Assembly (NCBI GenBank): GCA_024235635.1
Contig: JACKMA010000002.1
Location: forward strand, 248,001-312,000
Reading direction: 5' to 3'
Origin: Zoogloeaceae bacterium
GTDB lineage: Bacteria; Pseudomonadota; Gammaproteobacteria; Burkholderiales; Rhodocyclaceae
DNA length: 64,000 nt
A program made the position numbers and the translations under genes. Position 1 is the first letter of the stretch; each line of letters starts with the position of its first letter. Shown here piece after piece: positions 45,606 through 53,210 of the stretch. Below the pieces are notes generated by a model. The model saw only the letters and a list, made by a program, of their open reading frames with translations. It had not been told where the DNA came from and ran no database searches.

Positions 45606-45682
45606 TAACAGGTTAAGACTCAAGTTAGCGAATTCCTCCACGTCAAATTCGAGCTTCAGCATCAAAGTCTTGAGGGTATATC

Positions 45683-46495
45683 ATGTCAAATACAAATAAA
45701 TTATCAGATAAGATAAGTGACACAGGAAAAGCATTTTGCGAAATTCTGGCGGACGCCTTCGATGTGGATGTCAGTCCAGATGATAGAGATCGCTTTTTTC
45801 TTCAGGTGGCAAAGTACATTCGCATGTCGCCAGGCGGGCGGGCTGAGGAATATTTAGATCACTTCCTGTCCGGAGACGGAACCCCGAAGCACTTTGAAAC
45901 AAGCTTGCTGCTTGCCGAAGACACTGGGGTTTCTTATCGCCTCAGAAGCGAAGTGGTCAGGCGAGCGCTCGGCATTCGGACGCTCAGAGAAAAGTATCAA
46001 GACTCAATTATGTCACTGTCCGGTGTTGCTCTAGACGATCGAAAGAGCATCACAATATTTCAACATAACTACGCTTCTTCAGATTGGCATCTCGCTTTAG
46101 GGACATTTTCCTTCAATTGGGAGCCAATTCTTTGCACGGAAGACCGAAGGTTTATGACCGTTAGAGTGTACGGAAGTAATACCTACAAATGGCATCCAAA
46201 ATCACCGCGCATAACGAAGTTTCTGCATGAAGCTGGATTTCGGCTTTCGGAAAAAGGGTTGGCGAGAAATTTTGAAATAATTGCAAAGCCCATTTTTATG
46301 AAAGTTGACATTGTGCAGCGGGAAACGCTTGAACTTTTCGCAATGACGCAGGCCAATCCCCGCATGAGAGGACTCCTAAGTGATGAAAGGAGTGAAACTG
46401 CAAATGAAGTCTCGCGAGTGCTTGAGGGGGTCAAGAATTCTGCGGATGAGGTTATTGAAAAGGTAAATTCGGCTTATGAAAGATTATCTCGCTAG
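45683..46495 (+). CDS. Cassette gene 4: unknown 270-residue protein
   Basis: A soluble acidic 270-residue protein without signal peptide. It has a helical N-terminus (CEILADAFDVDVSPDDRDRFFLQVAKYIRMSPGG), a beta-rich middle (ITIFQHNYASSDWHLALGTFSFNWEPILC, VRVYGSNTYKWH) and a helical C-terminus ending in VEKVNSAYERLSR. I recognise no family. Its GC content is low (visibly poorer in G and C than surrounding genes), typical of integron cassettes. The IS630 element sits 77 bases upstream and may alter its expression. Confidence 0.68.
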   Translation: MSNTNKLSDKISDTGKAFCEILADAFDVDVSPDDRDRFFLQVAKYIRMSPGGRAEEYLDHFLSGDGTPKHFETSLLLAEDTGVSYRLRSEVVRRALGIRTLREKYQDSIMSLSGVALDDRKSITIFQHNYASSDWHLALGTFSFNWEPILCTEDRRFMTVRVYGSNTYKWHPKSPRITKFLHEAGFRLSEKGLARNFEIIAKPIFMKVDIVQRETLELFAMTQANPRMRGLLSDERSETANEVSRVLEGVKNSADEVIEKVNSAYERLSR

Positions 46496-46581
46496 GGGCG
46501 CCATTTAGAGGCGTCGGGTGCCAAATAGCGACCATGTATTGAACTTATCATTTTGAACATGGGACTCGTTGCGATATGACG

Positions 46582-46678
46582 CCCCAACAAGCCGCTGCAG
46601 CCCGACACCCTTGAGCATGCTTCGCATGTTCAAGGGTTCCCTCGCTTCGCTCGGCGCGGCTGTGCGGAGGCGTTAGAC
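46582..46678 (+). repeat. attC site 4
   Basis: Starts CCCCAAC and ends GTTAGAC, 97 bp. CCCTTGA pairs with TTCAAGGG around a small GCATGC-like stem, and CCGC/GCGG outer arms are visible. It is 86 bp downstream of cassette gene 4. Confidence 0.82.
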
Positions 46679-46687
46679 CGCCTTCCC

Positions 46688-46936
46688 ATGAAGTGCCCGC
46701 ACTGCACCAAGAGCGTCAGCCTCTTCTCGAAGGAGCTCAATCGGTTCGGCAAATCAAAGGTCTGTCCGCACTGTGCCGGCAGCATCCGCATCCACGTCGA
46801 TCTCAAGAGTGCTGCGCTATGGTTCATTCCCGCAGTTCTCTTGGCGCTTCTCGTCAGGCCACTGGTTGGTTCATGGGGCACCGGCCTGGGAGTGACTCTG
46901 CTGCTGCTCCTGTCATTCCGCTTGAAGCCCGCATAG
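46688..46936 (+). CDS. Cassette gene 5: zinc-ribbon membrane protein
   Basis: An 82-residue protein. The N-terminus has CPHC at residues 3-6 and CPHC again at about 26-29, a zinc-ribbon arrangement, followed by two hydrophobic helices (AALWFIPAVLLALLVRPLVG and TGLGVTLLLLLSF). Small zinc-ribbon plus membrane-anchor proteins of this type are common in cassettes and have no known function. The ATG is 9 bases after attC 4. No attC follows it; the DNA runs straight into an IS21 remnant. Confidence 0.65.
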   Translation: MKCPHCTKSVSLFSKELNRFGKSKVCPHCAGSIRIHVDLKSAALWFIPAVLLALLVRPLVGSWGTGLGVTLLLLLSFRLKPA

Positions 46937-47110
46937 GATGGAGCGACACCCGGGTCGCCGAGTTCGTCCGGCGCTGGCGAGCCGAGGGCGGCAAGCCGGC
47001 AAAGAGCGCCTTCGTGCCGCTCGCGTTCGAGTTCGGTGACGCCTTTCAGTTCGACTGGAGCGAAGAGACGCTGGTGATCGGCGGCTTCCACCGAAAGGTC
47101 ATGCGAGACA
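46937..47110 (+). pseudogene. Remnant of an IS21-family transposase (IstA)
   Basis: About 57 codons in one frame resemble the region of IstA around its first catalytic aspartate: VAEFVRRWRAEGG, SAFVPLAFEFGDAFQFDWSEE and LVIGGFHRKV. The AFQFDWSE motif is the core of IS21 transposases. There is no start, the rest of istA and istB are missing, and the fragment ends in unrelated sequence. It directly abuts the last cassette gene, so an IS21 insertion and deletion probably removed the final attC. Confidence 0.75.
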
Positions 47111-47334
47111 AGCAAAAGCCCATACTCCGATGCCTTCCATCGGGTTGATGGTCTACAGTTCTACACATCGGCAATCGAAGGTCAGTTGCCGTGAGGTCGC
47201 CATCGAATGGGCGTGCCTCGGCGCCGGCATGACATGACGGTCGAGAGGGCCGGCTGGCAATCTGCGCTTGCATGTCCCCTCCGAGCTTCATGCTCCGATG
47301 GCTACTCTCCCATACCATGGGCGGCAGAGAAGAA
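46937..47334. other. Region without a complete gene after the cassette array
   Basis: The first part is an IS21 transposase remnant. From about 47110 to 47334 I see no coding sequence, no attC and no repeat. This stretch marks the end of the recognisable integron. Confidence 0.55.
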
Positions 47335-47847
47335 ATGCACTTCAAGTCATCAACGTCGCTACTCGGCCTTCCGCTTGTTCACGTAGCAATCGGTCCGCGC
47401 GCTGATTCAAGTGCGGTACGGGGCGTCGCGAAAGGGTGGATCGCCATCGGGGATATCGCCTTCGGTATCGTCTTCGCGGCGGGCGGGTTATCCGTAGGCG
47501 GCGTCAGTTTTGGCGGGTTGTCCGTCGGGGTCGTCGCGCTGGCCGGCTTGTCGATTGGGGTTTGGTCGGTTGGGGGTCTGGCTATCGGCGTATTTGCCGT
47601 TGGTGGCGGCGCCATCGCCGCCTGGGCAGCGCACGGCGGGTTGGCGCTTGCGACCGAATATGCTGTCGGTGGCTTGGCGATCGGCACGCAAGCCAATACG
47701 GCCGCGGCACAGCGTTACTTTGAATCGAGCACATTCTTTGTTCTCGCCACTCAGGCCGTTCGGTATTCGCGATGGTTGCTGCTGTTCGCTGTGATCGTCC
47801 CGGTCCTTGCTGTCGTCAGGCGCCGGCGAAGTCGCCCTGGCGCCTGA
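47335..47847 (+). CDS. Glycine-rich repeat protein with beta-solenoid-like pattern
   Basis: About 170 residues. After LLGLPLVHVAIGP and KGWIAIGDIAFGIV comes a run of roughly eight short repeats of the type GGLSIGVxS/VGGLAIGV (about residues 40-115), then a hydrophobic helix (WLLLFAVIVPVLAVV) and a basic tail. Proteins with this repeat occur widely in bacteria as hypothetical proteins; a right-handed parallel beta-solenoid is a reasonable guess. The start is uncertain; an upstream in-frame ATG at 47272 adds 21 residues. The GC content is chromosomal. Confidence 0.62.
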   Translation: MHFKSSTSLLGLPLVHVAIGPRADSSAVRGVAKGWIAIGDIAFGIVFAAGGLSVGGVSFGGLSVGVVALAGLSIGVWSVGGLAIGVFAVGGGAIAAWAAHGGLALATEYAVGGLAIGTQANTAAAQRYFESSTFFVLATQAVRYSRWLLLFAVIVPVLAVVRRRRSRPGA

Positions 47848-47978
47848 CTTGCTTGTCGAGCGTCAGCTTTTCAAGACACTGACGGGCCGGTTCGGGTCGG
47901 AGGACCGATAGTCAAATTGGCGGCTTTTGGGGCGGCGAACATTCACTGCCGGCAATTCCACGAGGGGTACGTGCAGGG

Positions 47979-48194
47979 ATGGAAAACCTGGTTGCCGTCG
48001 TGTCGTGCGTGCTCGACCTGCTGCAAGGCATGAATCCGTTTCGCCTCGCGCACCGTGATTATCGCGAACGATTTTGGTCCGAATGGCGAGAGGTGGGAGC
48101 AGTCGCCTGGCTTGGCTTCGTGTTGGGCGTGTTCGGCGTATTGGTGCCGATCGCAGTGCTTACGCTCGCAGTCTGGGCGCCGTTTGCCGGCTGA
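47979..48194 (+). CDS. Small membrane protein
   Basis: A 71-residue hypothetical protein with one strongly hydrophobic helix near the C-terminus (VGAVAWLGFVLGVFGVLVPIAVLTLAVW, about 38-65) and an amphipathic N-terminus containing two tryptophans. There is a GCAGGG sequence immediately upstream of the ATG. No family is recognised, and the gene call rests on the start signal and hydrophobicity only. Confidence 0.45.
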   Translation: MENLVAVVSCVLDLLQGMNPFRLAHRDYRERFWSEWREVGAVAWLGFVLGVFGVLVPIAVLTLAVWAPFAG

Positions 48195-48330
48195 TTCGTT
48201 TTCGGCGTCGCGGTGCTTCAGGCGCCGCGATTTCCGGGCTGGCGATGTGATTCGCGGTGGCGGCAGATCTACGGATGTGCTGATGCGGGCCAATCGATTT
48301 CGCCGCTTCTGGATTCCTGGTTTGCCGTGG

Positions 48331-48339
48331 TGCAGCAAA
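48331..48339. promoter_or_regulatory. TGCAGCAAA motif upstream of the HHH-phasin-like gene
   Basis: The same nine bases occur at 52021-52029 in the phasin promoter region, and TTTGC stands 10 bases upstream, giving a loose TTTGC-N5-TGCAGCAAA symmetry. It may bind the polyhydroxybutyrate regulator PhaR; this is inference. Confidence 0.3.
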
Positions 48340-48407
48340 ACGGATTAATGATCTCTGCTAGGATCAGTACCTCGACCACAACCGAGTCAACGAGGACAAC
48401 GCAGGCC

Positions 48408-49034
48408 ATGTACGAACAACTCCTGAAGACGTGGCAGGCCCCGCAGCAGACGGGACTGTGGAGCAACCCCTGGCAGGCCTTGGGCGCTGCGATGCAGCAG
48501 TCGATGGCATTGCAACGCCAGTGGGCCGAGCAATTCACCGGGCTCTTTTGCACCAACGATGCCTCGCGACAGATGACGCTCGCGATGCTGGAGAACACCA
48601 GCAAGTTCTATCTGGCCGCCGTCGAAAGTCAGATCGGTTGGTGGCGCTCGCTGACGCCTGGCTGGACCCCGGTCGATGTCCTCGCGCAGGCGCCGGCCTG
48701 GATGGGGTCGGCCGCCGCCCGCAGGGCCGCCGGGCCGGCTGATCCGGCCGAGATCAAGCTGGAAGTGGTCGGCAGTGCGCCGGCGGCGGCGGTGACGGTC
48801 GCTACCGCCGCTCCCCGCAGCCCGGCGGCCAAGGACGACCTCAAGCAGATCGCGGGCATCGGTCCCGGGCTGGAGAAGAAACTGAACGCGGAAGGGATCG
48901 TCACGTTCCGGCAGATCGCCGAATTCACCGACGGCGACATCGCCCGCCTCGAGCAGACGGTGATCAAGTTTCCCGGTCGGATCGAACGCGACGGGTGGGT
49001 CGCGCAGGCCCGGAAGCTGGCGGACGTGCAGTAG
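48408..49034 (+). CDS. Phasin-like protein with C-terminal helix-hairpin-helix
   Basis: A 208-residue protein. The N-terminal 95 residues are a helical, Gln- and Trp-rich phasin-like region (NPWQALGAAMQQSMALQRQWAEQFTGLF, SQIGWWRSLTPG). An Ala/Pro-rich linker (about 105-145) follows, then a folded HhH domain, DDLKQIAGIGPGLEKKLNAEGIVTFRQIAEFT, of the kind found in NADH-quinone oxidoreductase and polyhydroxyalkanoate-linked proteins. It could link storage granules to DNA or other partners; this is inference. The ATG giving MYEQLLKTW is preferred, though an earlier in-frame ATG exists. Confidence 0.75.
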   Translation: MYEQLLKTWQAPQQTGLWSNPWQALGAAMQQSMALQRQWAEQFTGLFCTNDASRQMTLAMLENTSKFYLAAVESQIGWWRSLTPGWTPVDVLAQAPAWMGSAAARRAAGPADPAEIKLEVVGSAPAAAVTVATAAPRSPAAKDDLKQIAGIGPGLEKKLNAEGIVTFRQIAEFTDGDIARLEQTVIKFPGRIERDGWVAQARKLADVQ

Positions 49035-49252
49035 CCTGAGGCTGGCGGGCGTGCCGTTTCGGCGAGCGGCGAGGCGCGCCAGAAGCGGTGTGCCTTGGTC
49101 CGCGAGCTCGGGCTGAGGTTCGTGCCGGCGCCGGTACGTGTTCGATCGTCGATGTTCTGCAGTGAGGCCGTGAGCGGAGTTGCCGTGGAACGCCGGCCGG
49201 GCAATCCGATGATCGCCGTCGAAGCGGCGGCTTGGCGTATAGTCGGCGGCGC

Positions 49253-51232
49253 ATGAACACACCCGACCGTAGCCACCGCCTGGAGCTCCTCGCGCCCGCC
49301 AAGACCGCCGAGATCGGCCGCGAGGCGATCCTGCATGGCGCCGACGCGGTCTATATCGGCGGCCCGTCGTTCGGTGCCCGCCACAATGCGGGTAATTCGA
49401 TCGCCGACATCGCGGCGCTGGTCGAATTCGCGCACCGCTTTCACGCGCGCATCTTCGTCACCCTCAACACGATCCTGCACGACGCAGAGCTGGACGCGGC
49501 CCGGGCGCTGATCCGGCAGTGCTGGGATGCCGGCGTCGATGCCTTGATCGTGCAGGATCTCGGCCTGCTCGAACTCGACCTGCCGCCGATCGAGCTGCAC
49601 GCCTCGACCCAGTGCGACATCCGCACGCCGGCCAAGGCCCGCTTCCTGGCCGACGTCGGCTTCTCGCAGATCGTGCTGGCCCGCGAGCTGACGATCGCGC
49701 AGATCGCCGCGGTACGGGCCGTGCTCGGGCCGGAGACGATCGTCGAGCATTTCATCCACGGTGCGCTGTGCGTCGCCTATTCGGGCCAGTGCTACATCAG
49801 CCACGCCCATACCGGGCGCAGCGCCAACCGTGGCGACTGCTCGCAGGCCTGCCGTCTGCCGTACACGCTGCACGACGGGGAGGGGCGGGTCGTCGCCTTC
49901 GACAAGCACCTGCTGTCGATGAAGGACAACAACCAGAGCGCCAACCTCGAGGCCTTGATCGACGCCGGCGTGCGCAGTTTCAAGATCGAGGGTCGATACA
50001 AGGAGATGGGCTACGTCAAGAACATTACCGGTCATTACCGGCAGCTTCTCGACGGCATTCTCGAGCGCCGCCCCGAATTGGCGGCCGCCGCCAGCGGTCG
50101 CACCCGGCTCGGCTTTGCCCCGGACCCGGACAAGAGCTTCCACCGCGGCGCGACCGACTACTTCGCCCACGGCCGCGGCGCCGATGTCGGCGCCTTCGAT
50201 TCGCCGACCTTCGTCGGCACGCCGCTCGGCACGGTGACCCGGATCGGGGCGGACTGGTTCGAGCTGTCGGCGACCGAGCCGCTCGCCAATGGCGATGGGC
50301 TCAACTACGCGCACAAGCGTGCAGTGGTCGGCCTGCAGGCCAATCGGGTCGAGCCGATCGGCGCTCGGGCACAGCCACATTGGCGGGTGTGGCCCAACGA
50401 GCGCATCAAGCAGCTGGCCGGACTGCGGCCCGGCGTGGAGATCCGGCGCAACCGCGATCATGCGTGGGAGCAGGCGCTGGCGGGTCGCTCGGCCGAGCGG
50501 CGGATCCGGGTGTGGGCAGAACTCGTCGACGACACCGGCGGGCTGACGCTGAGCCTGCAGGACGAAGACGGGATTCGCGCCGGCGCCCGGGTGGCGCTCG
50601 AGCACCAGCCACCGCGCGACGAGACCGCAGCCCGCGGCGCGCTGCGCGACTGCCTGAGTCGCTTCGGCACGACGGATTACGATCTGCAGGACCTGTCGCT
50701 GAAATGCCGGCGTGCCTGGTTCGTGCCGGCCTCGGTGGCCAACCGTCTTCGCCGCGACGCCGCGACGGCCCTGATCGACGCCCGTCGGGCAGCCTTTGCG
50801 CGAGGGCTGCGCCGTCGGCCGATCGAACCGCCAGCCGTCTACCCGGACGATACCCTCTCCTATCTCGCCAATGTCTACAACCGGGCGGCCCGTGCCTTCT
50901 ACGCCCGGCACGGGGTCCGGCTGGTCGAGGCCGCCTATGAGGCCCACGAGGAAGCCGGCGAAGTCTCGCTGATGATCACCAAGCATTGCCTGCGCTATTC
51001 GTTCAGCTTGTGCCCGAAGCAGGCGAAGGGGGTCACCGGCGTGCAAGGTCAGGTGCGGGCCGAGCCGATGACCCTGGTCGGTGGCAGCGAGCGCCTAACC
51101 CTGCGCTTCGATTGCAGGGCCTGCGAAATGCACGTGGTCGGGCGGATCAAGAAGCATGTGCTGGCGAGTCCGCCGCCGTCCGCGGTGCCGGCCGTGGCCG
51201 TCGCGTTCCATCCGCCGCGGTCGCGCAGCTAA
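49253..51232 (+). CDS. rlhA: 23S rRNA 5-hydroxycytidine synthase RlhA (U32 peptidase family)
   Basis: A 659-residue U32-family protein. The N-terminal domain reads LELLAPAKTAEIGREAILHGADAVYIGGPSFGARHNAGN and has the cysteine motifs GALCVAYSGQCYIS and GDCSQACRLPY that bind an Fe-S cluster, followed by the SMKDNNQ and FKIEGRYKEMGYV motifs. The additional C-terminal DUF3656 domain and the length match RlhA, which hydroxylates C2501 of 23S rRNA, rather than the shorter tRNA enzyme TrhP. The C-terminus has a further SFSLCPKQAKGVTG cysteine region. Confidence 0.88.
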   Translation: MNTPDRSHRLELLAPAKTAEIGREAILHGADAVYIGGPSFGARHNAGNSIADIAALVEFAHRFHARIFVTLNTILHDAELDAARALIRQCWDAGVDALIVQDLGLLELDLPPIELHASTQCDIRTPAKARFLADVGFSQIVLARELTIAQIAAVRAVLGPETIVEHFIHGALCVAYSGQCYISHAHTGRSANRGDCSQACRLPYTLHDGEGRVVAFDKHLLSMKDNNQSANLEALIDAGVRSFKIEGRYKEMGYVKNITGHYRQLLDGILERRPELAAAASGRTRLGFAPDPDKSFHRGATDYFAHGRGADVGAFDSPTFVGTPLGTVTRIGADWFELSATEPLANGDGLNYAHKRAVVGLQANRVEPIGARAQPHWRVWPNERIKQLAGLRPGVEIRRNRDHAWEQALAGRSAERRIRVWAELVDDTGGLTLSLQDEDGIRAGARVALEHQPPRDETAARGALRDCLSRFGTTDYDLQDLSLKCRRAWFVPASVANRLRRDAATALIDARRAAFARGLRRRPIEPPAVYPDDTLSYLANVYNRAARAFYARHGVRLVEAAYEAHEEAGEVSLMITKHCLRYSFSLCPKQAKGVTGVQGQVRAEPMTLVGGSERLTLRFDCRACEMHVVGRIKKHVLASPPPSAVPAVAVAFHPPRSRS

Positions 51233-51289
51233 CGCCTCGACCTGTCGCTTCGGCGCCGGGCCGGTTGCCATCCCGTCGCACCAAAAAGA

Positions 51290-51313
51290 AAAGAGGCTCC
51301 GAAGAGCCTCTTT
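51290..51313. terminator. Rho-independent terminator of phaP (bidirectional)
   Basis: AAAGAGGCTC and GAGCCTCTTT flank a CGAA loop: ten paired bases and A/T tracts on both sides. It ends minus-strand phaP transcription 50 bases past its stop (T-tract on that strand) and is 58 bases after rlhA, so it can serve both. Confidence 0.88.
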
Positions 51314-51362
51314 CGATTACCTGCGATGGGCAGGGCGGCTGGCAGCCGCCTTGCGACGACGC

Positions 51363-51944
51363 TTACGCAGCGGCTTTCAGCGCGGAAGCGGCGGCGGCCG
51401 TGGTCTTGGTCAGGTTGGCGACGGCAACGTCGGTGGCGTTGTCGAGCTGGGCCTGGGCCTGGGCGACAGCAGCCTTCAGCTTCTGGGTCGCGTCTTCGTA
51501 GGCGGCGCTGGCCTGGGCGATGGCGCCCTTGGCCGCGGACACGGCCGCTTCGGAGCCGGCCGGCGCGCTCTTGAACAGGGTCTCGAGGGCGCTGTTGGCC
51601 TGACCAACGAGGTTCGCGACCTCGGCTTCGTACTGGGCCGTCAGTTCCGACTTGGCCTTCGCACCGATTTCGGCAACGGCGCGGCCGTAGGCAATGCTCT
51701 TCTCGACGGAGGGCATCAGCAGGCCGGCTTGCAGGGCGAGCAATTGCTTCGGATCCTTGGCAGCGGCGACGGCCTTGAGGTAGGCGACGCCATCGTCGAA
51801 GGACGCGCGGGCGGTGTTGAGGTTGAGGGCGGACAGGCTCTCGACGGCGGCGAACACGGTGTTCGCGGCGGCGACGGACGACTTGAGGCCGGCTTCGGCG
51901 TTGGACTTGGCGGCGGCGACGACTTGCTCGGGGGTCATGGACAT
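51363..51944 (-). CDS. phaP: Phasin family protein
   Basis: A 193-residue phasin that coats polyhydroxyalkanoate granules. It starts MSMTPEQVVAAAKSNAEAGLKSSVAAANTVFAAVE and is fully helical, with regular alanine/valine heptads, AFRLKEAT-like IAYGRAVAEIGAKAKSELTAQYEAEV, and an Ala-rich C-terminus. AAAGGAA lies 9 bases upstream of the ATG, and a strong terminator follows. Codon use is very biased towards common C/G-ending codons, typical of an abundant protein. The granule synthase genes are not in this window. Confidence 0.92.
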   Translation of the reverse strand: MSMTPEQVVAAAKSNAEAGLKSSVAAANTVFAAVESLSALNLNTARASFDDGVAYLKAVAAAKDPKQLLALQAGLLMPSVEKSIAYGRAVAEIGAKAKSELTAQYEAEVANLVGQANSALETLFKSAPAGSEAAVSAAKGAIAQASAAYEDATQKLKAAVAQAQAQLDNATDVAVANLTKTTAAAASALKAAA

Positions 51945-52341
51945 GATCGATTCCTTTAGGTAGAGATCTGGCGAAAGCGGTGGTTGGTCATAAGTGATTC
52001 GGTATGGCTGAATTGTGCACTGCAGCAAACCAGATTGCAAGCTTTTTTTCACGCGATTCGAAGTTTTTTTTGGGGTCAGCGCAGACAGCATGGCCGGCGC
52101 TGTCGTTGCGCCGTCGAATGCGGCGTGACGGTAGGCAGTGGGGCCGTGCGTCAGCCGCCGCCGGCCCTGGCCAGCCAGCCGGTCGGCCTGCCCGGCTGGT
52201 GGTGTTGCGCTGCAACCCGGCGGGGGCGGCTGCACAGGTGTGCCGTCCGCACCTGTGCGCGACGTACCGTGAGCGCCCGCTGTGGCGCGGATTCCTCGAT
52301 GCGGGTGCCAGCGCCATCGCCGGTGGCCGACGCCGGCCGGC
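51945..52341. other. Promoter region of phaP and empty stretch beyond
   Basis: 397 bp without a gene. The first 130 bases hold the phaP promoter; the rest (about 52080-52341) shows only an 8-bp-arm hairpin CCAGCCGG/CCGGCTGG at 52175-52199, possibly ending the gene at 52342. I see nothing else. Confidence 0.55.
52012..52040 (-). promoter_or_regulatory. Candidate phaP promoter with overlapping TGC-rich motif
   Basis: On the minus strand TTGCAA and CACAAT are separated by 17 bases, overlapping TTTGCTGCAGTGCACAAT. Related sequences stand in front of other genes here (33476, 48331). PhaR is known to bind TGC-rich sites at phasin promoters; its binding here is inferred. Confidence 0.4.
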
Positions 52342-53154
52342 TCACGGCGACGCCACGCAGTGCATGTCGCCGGCGCCGTGGCCCCAGCGTACCGTCGCCT
52401 CGCCCTGATGCGCCCAGAACGATTCGTTGCGGCCCTGGTAGCGGGCGCCGCTGCCACTCGGCTGGCGGTACATCAGCGATACCGAATCGCCTCGTTCGGC
52501 GACCAGTGTCGGCGGATCGGTGTCGAAGTAGCTGACCACGATCTCGCTGTGGGGTGCGTCGTCGCAGTGGTAGAAGACCGGACCGGTCATTGGCGCCAGA
52601 CGGTAGCGCGCCTGCAGTGCGGCGATGCGTTCGATGTAGTGATCGGCGATGCAGCGATCGAGGTCGTCGGCCTTCCAGCAATCGTTGCGCCCCTTGATCC
52701 AGCCGCGCTGGCTTGCCGCGAGCGTGGGCGGGCGTTCGTCGGTGGCCTTGGCCTGTGCGGCGTGGTAGGTCGCGTCGAGCCGGCGGTCGAGGGCCGCGAG
52801 TCCGGCATCGCCGCAGATTCTCTGCTCGACGCGGCCTTCGGCGCGGCGGCAGTCGAATGCCGGCGCACCGGTGGTGGCCGGCTGGCGGGCCGTCTCGAGC
52901 CGCCGTTCGAGCCATGTGCACCAGGCTTCGCCGTCGCGCGCCGGGACAGCGGGGTCGCCACGCACACCGAGACGGAATTCGACCGCCGCGCGCCACTCGA
53001 TCGAGCCCGGGTCCGGTCCATGCCCCTGGCCGTCGTCGGTCGGCCATCGGGACTCGGCCGCGCGGAACAGTTCGGCGGTGCAGGCCGTCCCCGGCGTGGC
53101 GAGCGCCGACGCGCTGGCCAGCAGCGGCAACAGCAGGAACAGGGCTGGGCGCAT
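52342..53154 (-). CDS. Exported lysozyme-inhibitor-like protein (LprI/DUF1311 plus MliC)
   Basis: A 270-residue exported protein: signal peptide MRPALFLLLPLLASASALA, an LprI/DUF1311-type middle part (FDCRRAEGRVEQRICGDAGLAALDRRLDATYHAAQAK, about 100-136) and a C-terminal MliC-like domain (VFYHCDDAPHSEIVVSYFDTDPP and SGARYQGRNESFWAHQGEATVRWG). Proteins with both parts inhibit C-type lysozymes in the periplasm. The essential serine/lysine inhibitor residues cannot be confirmed by eye. AGGAGG precedes the ATG. Confidence 0.82.
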   Translation of the reverse strand: MRPALFLLLPLLASASALATPGTACTAELFRAAESRWPTDDGQGHGPDPGSIEWRAAVEFRLGVRGDPAVPARDGEAWCTWLERRLETARQPATTGAPAFDCRRAEGRVEQRICGDAGLAALDRRLDATYHAAQAKATDERPPTLAASQRGWIKGRNDCWKADDLDRCIADHYIERIAALQARYRLAPMTGPVFYHCDDAPHSEIVVSYFDTDPPTLVAERGDSVSLMYRQPSGSGARYQGRNESFWAHQGEATVRWGHGAGDMHCVASP

Positions 53155-53210
53155 GGTCGCCTCCTGGGGTCGCCCGAGGGGCGAGGGCATGGTCATCGGT
53201 CGATCGTCGC

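Noticed and set aside
45228..45665. 145-codon minus-strand frame at the end of IS630
   Set aside because: It is a frame-shifted shadow of the transposase and runs across the IS end.
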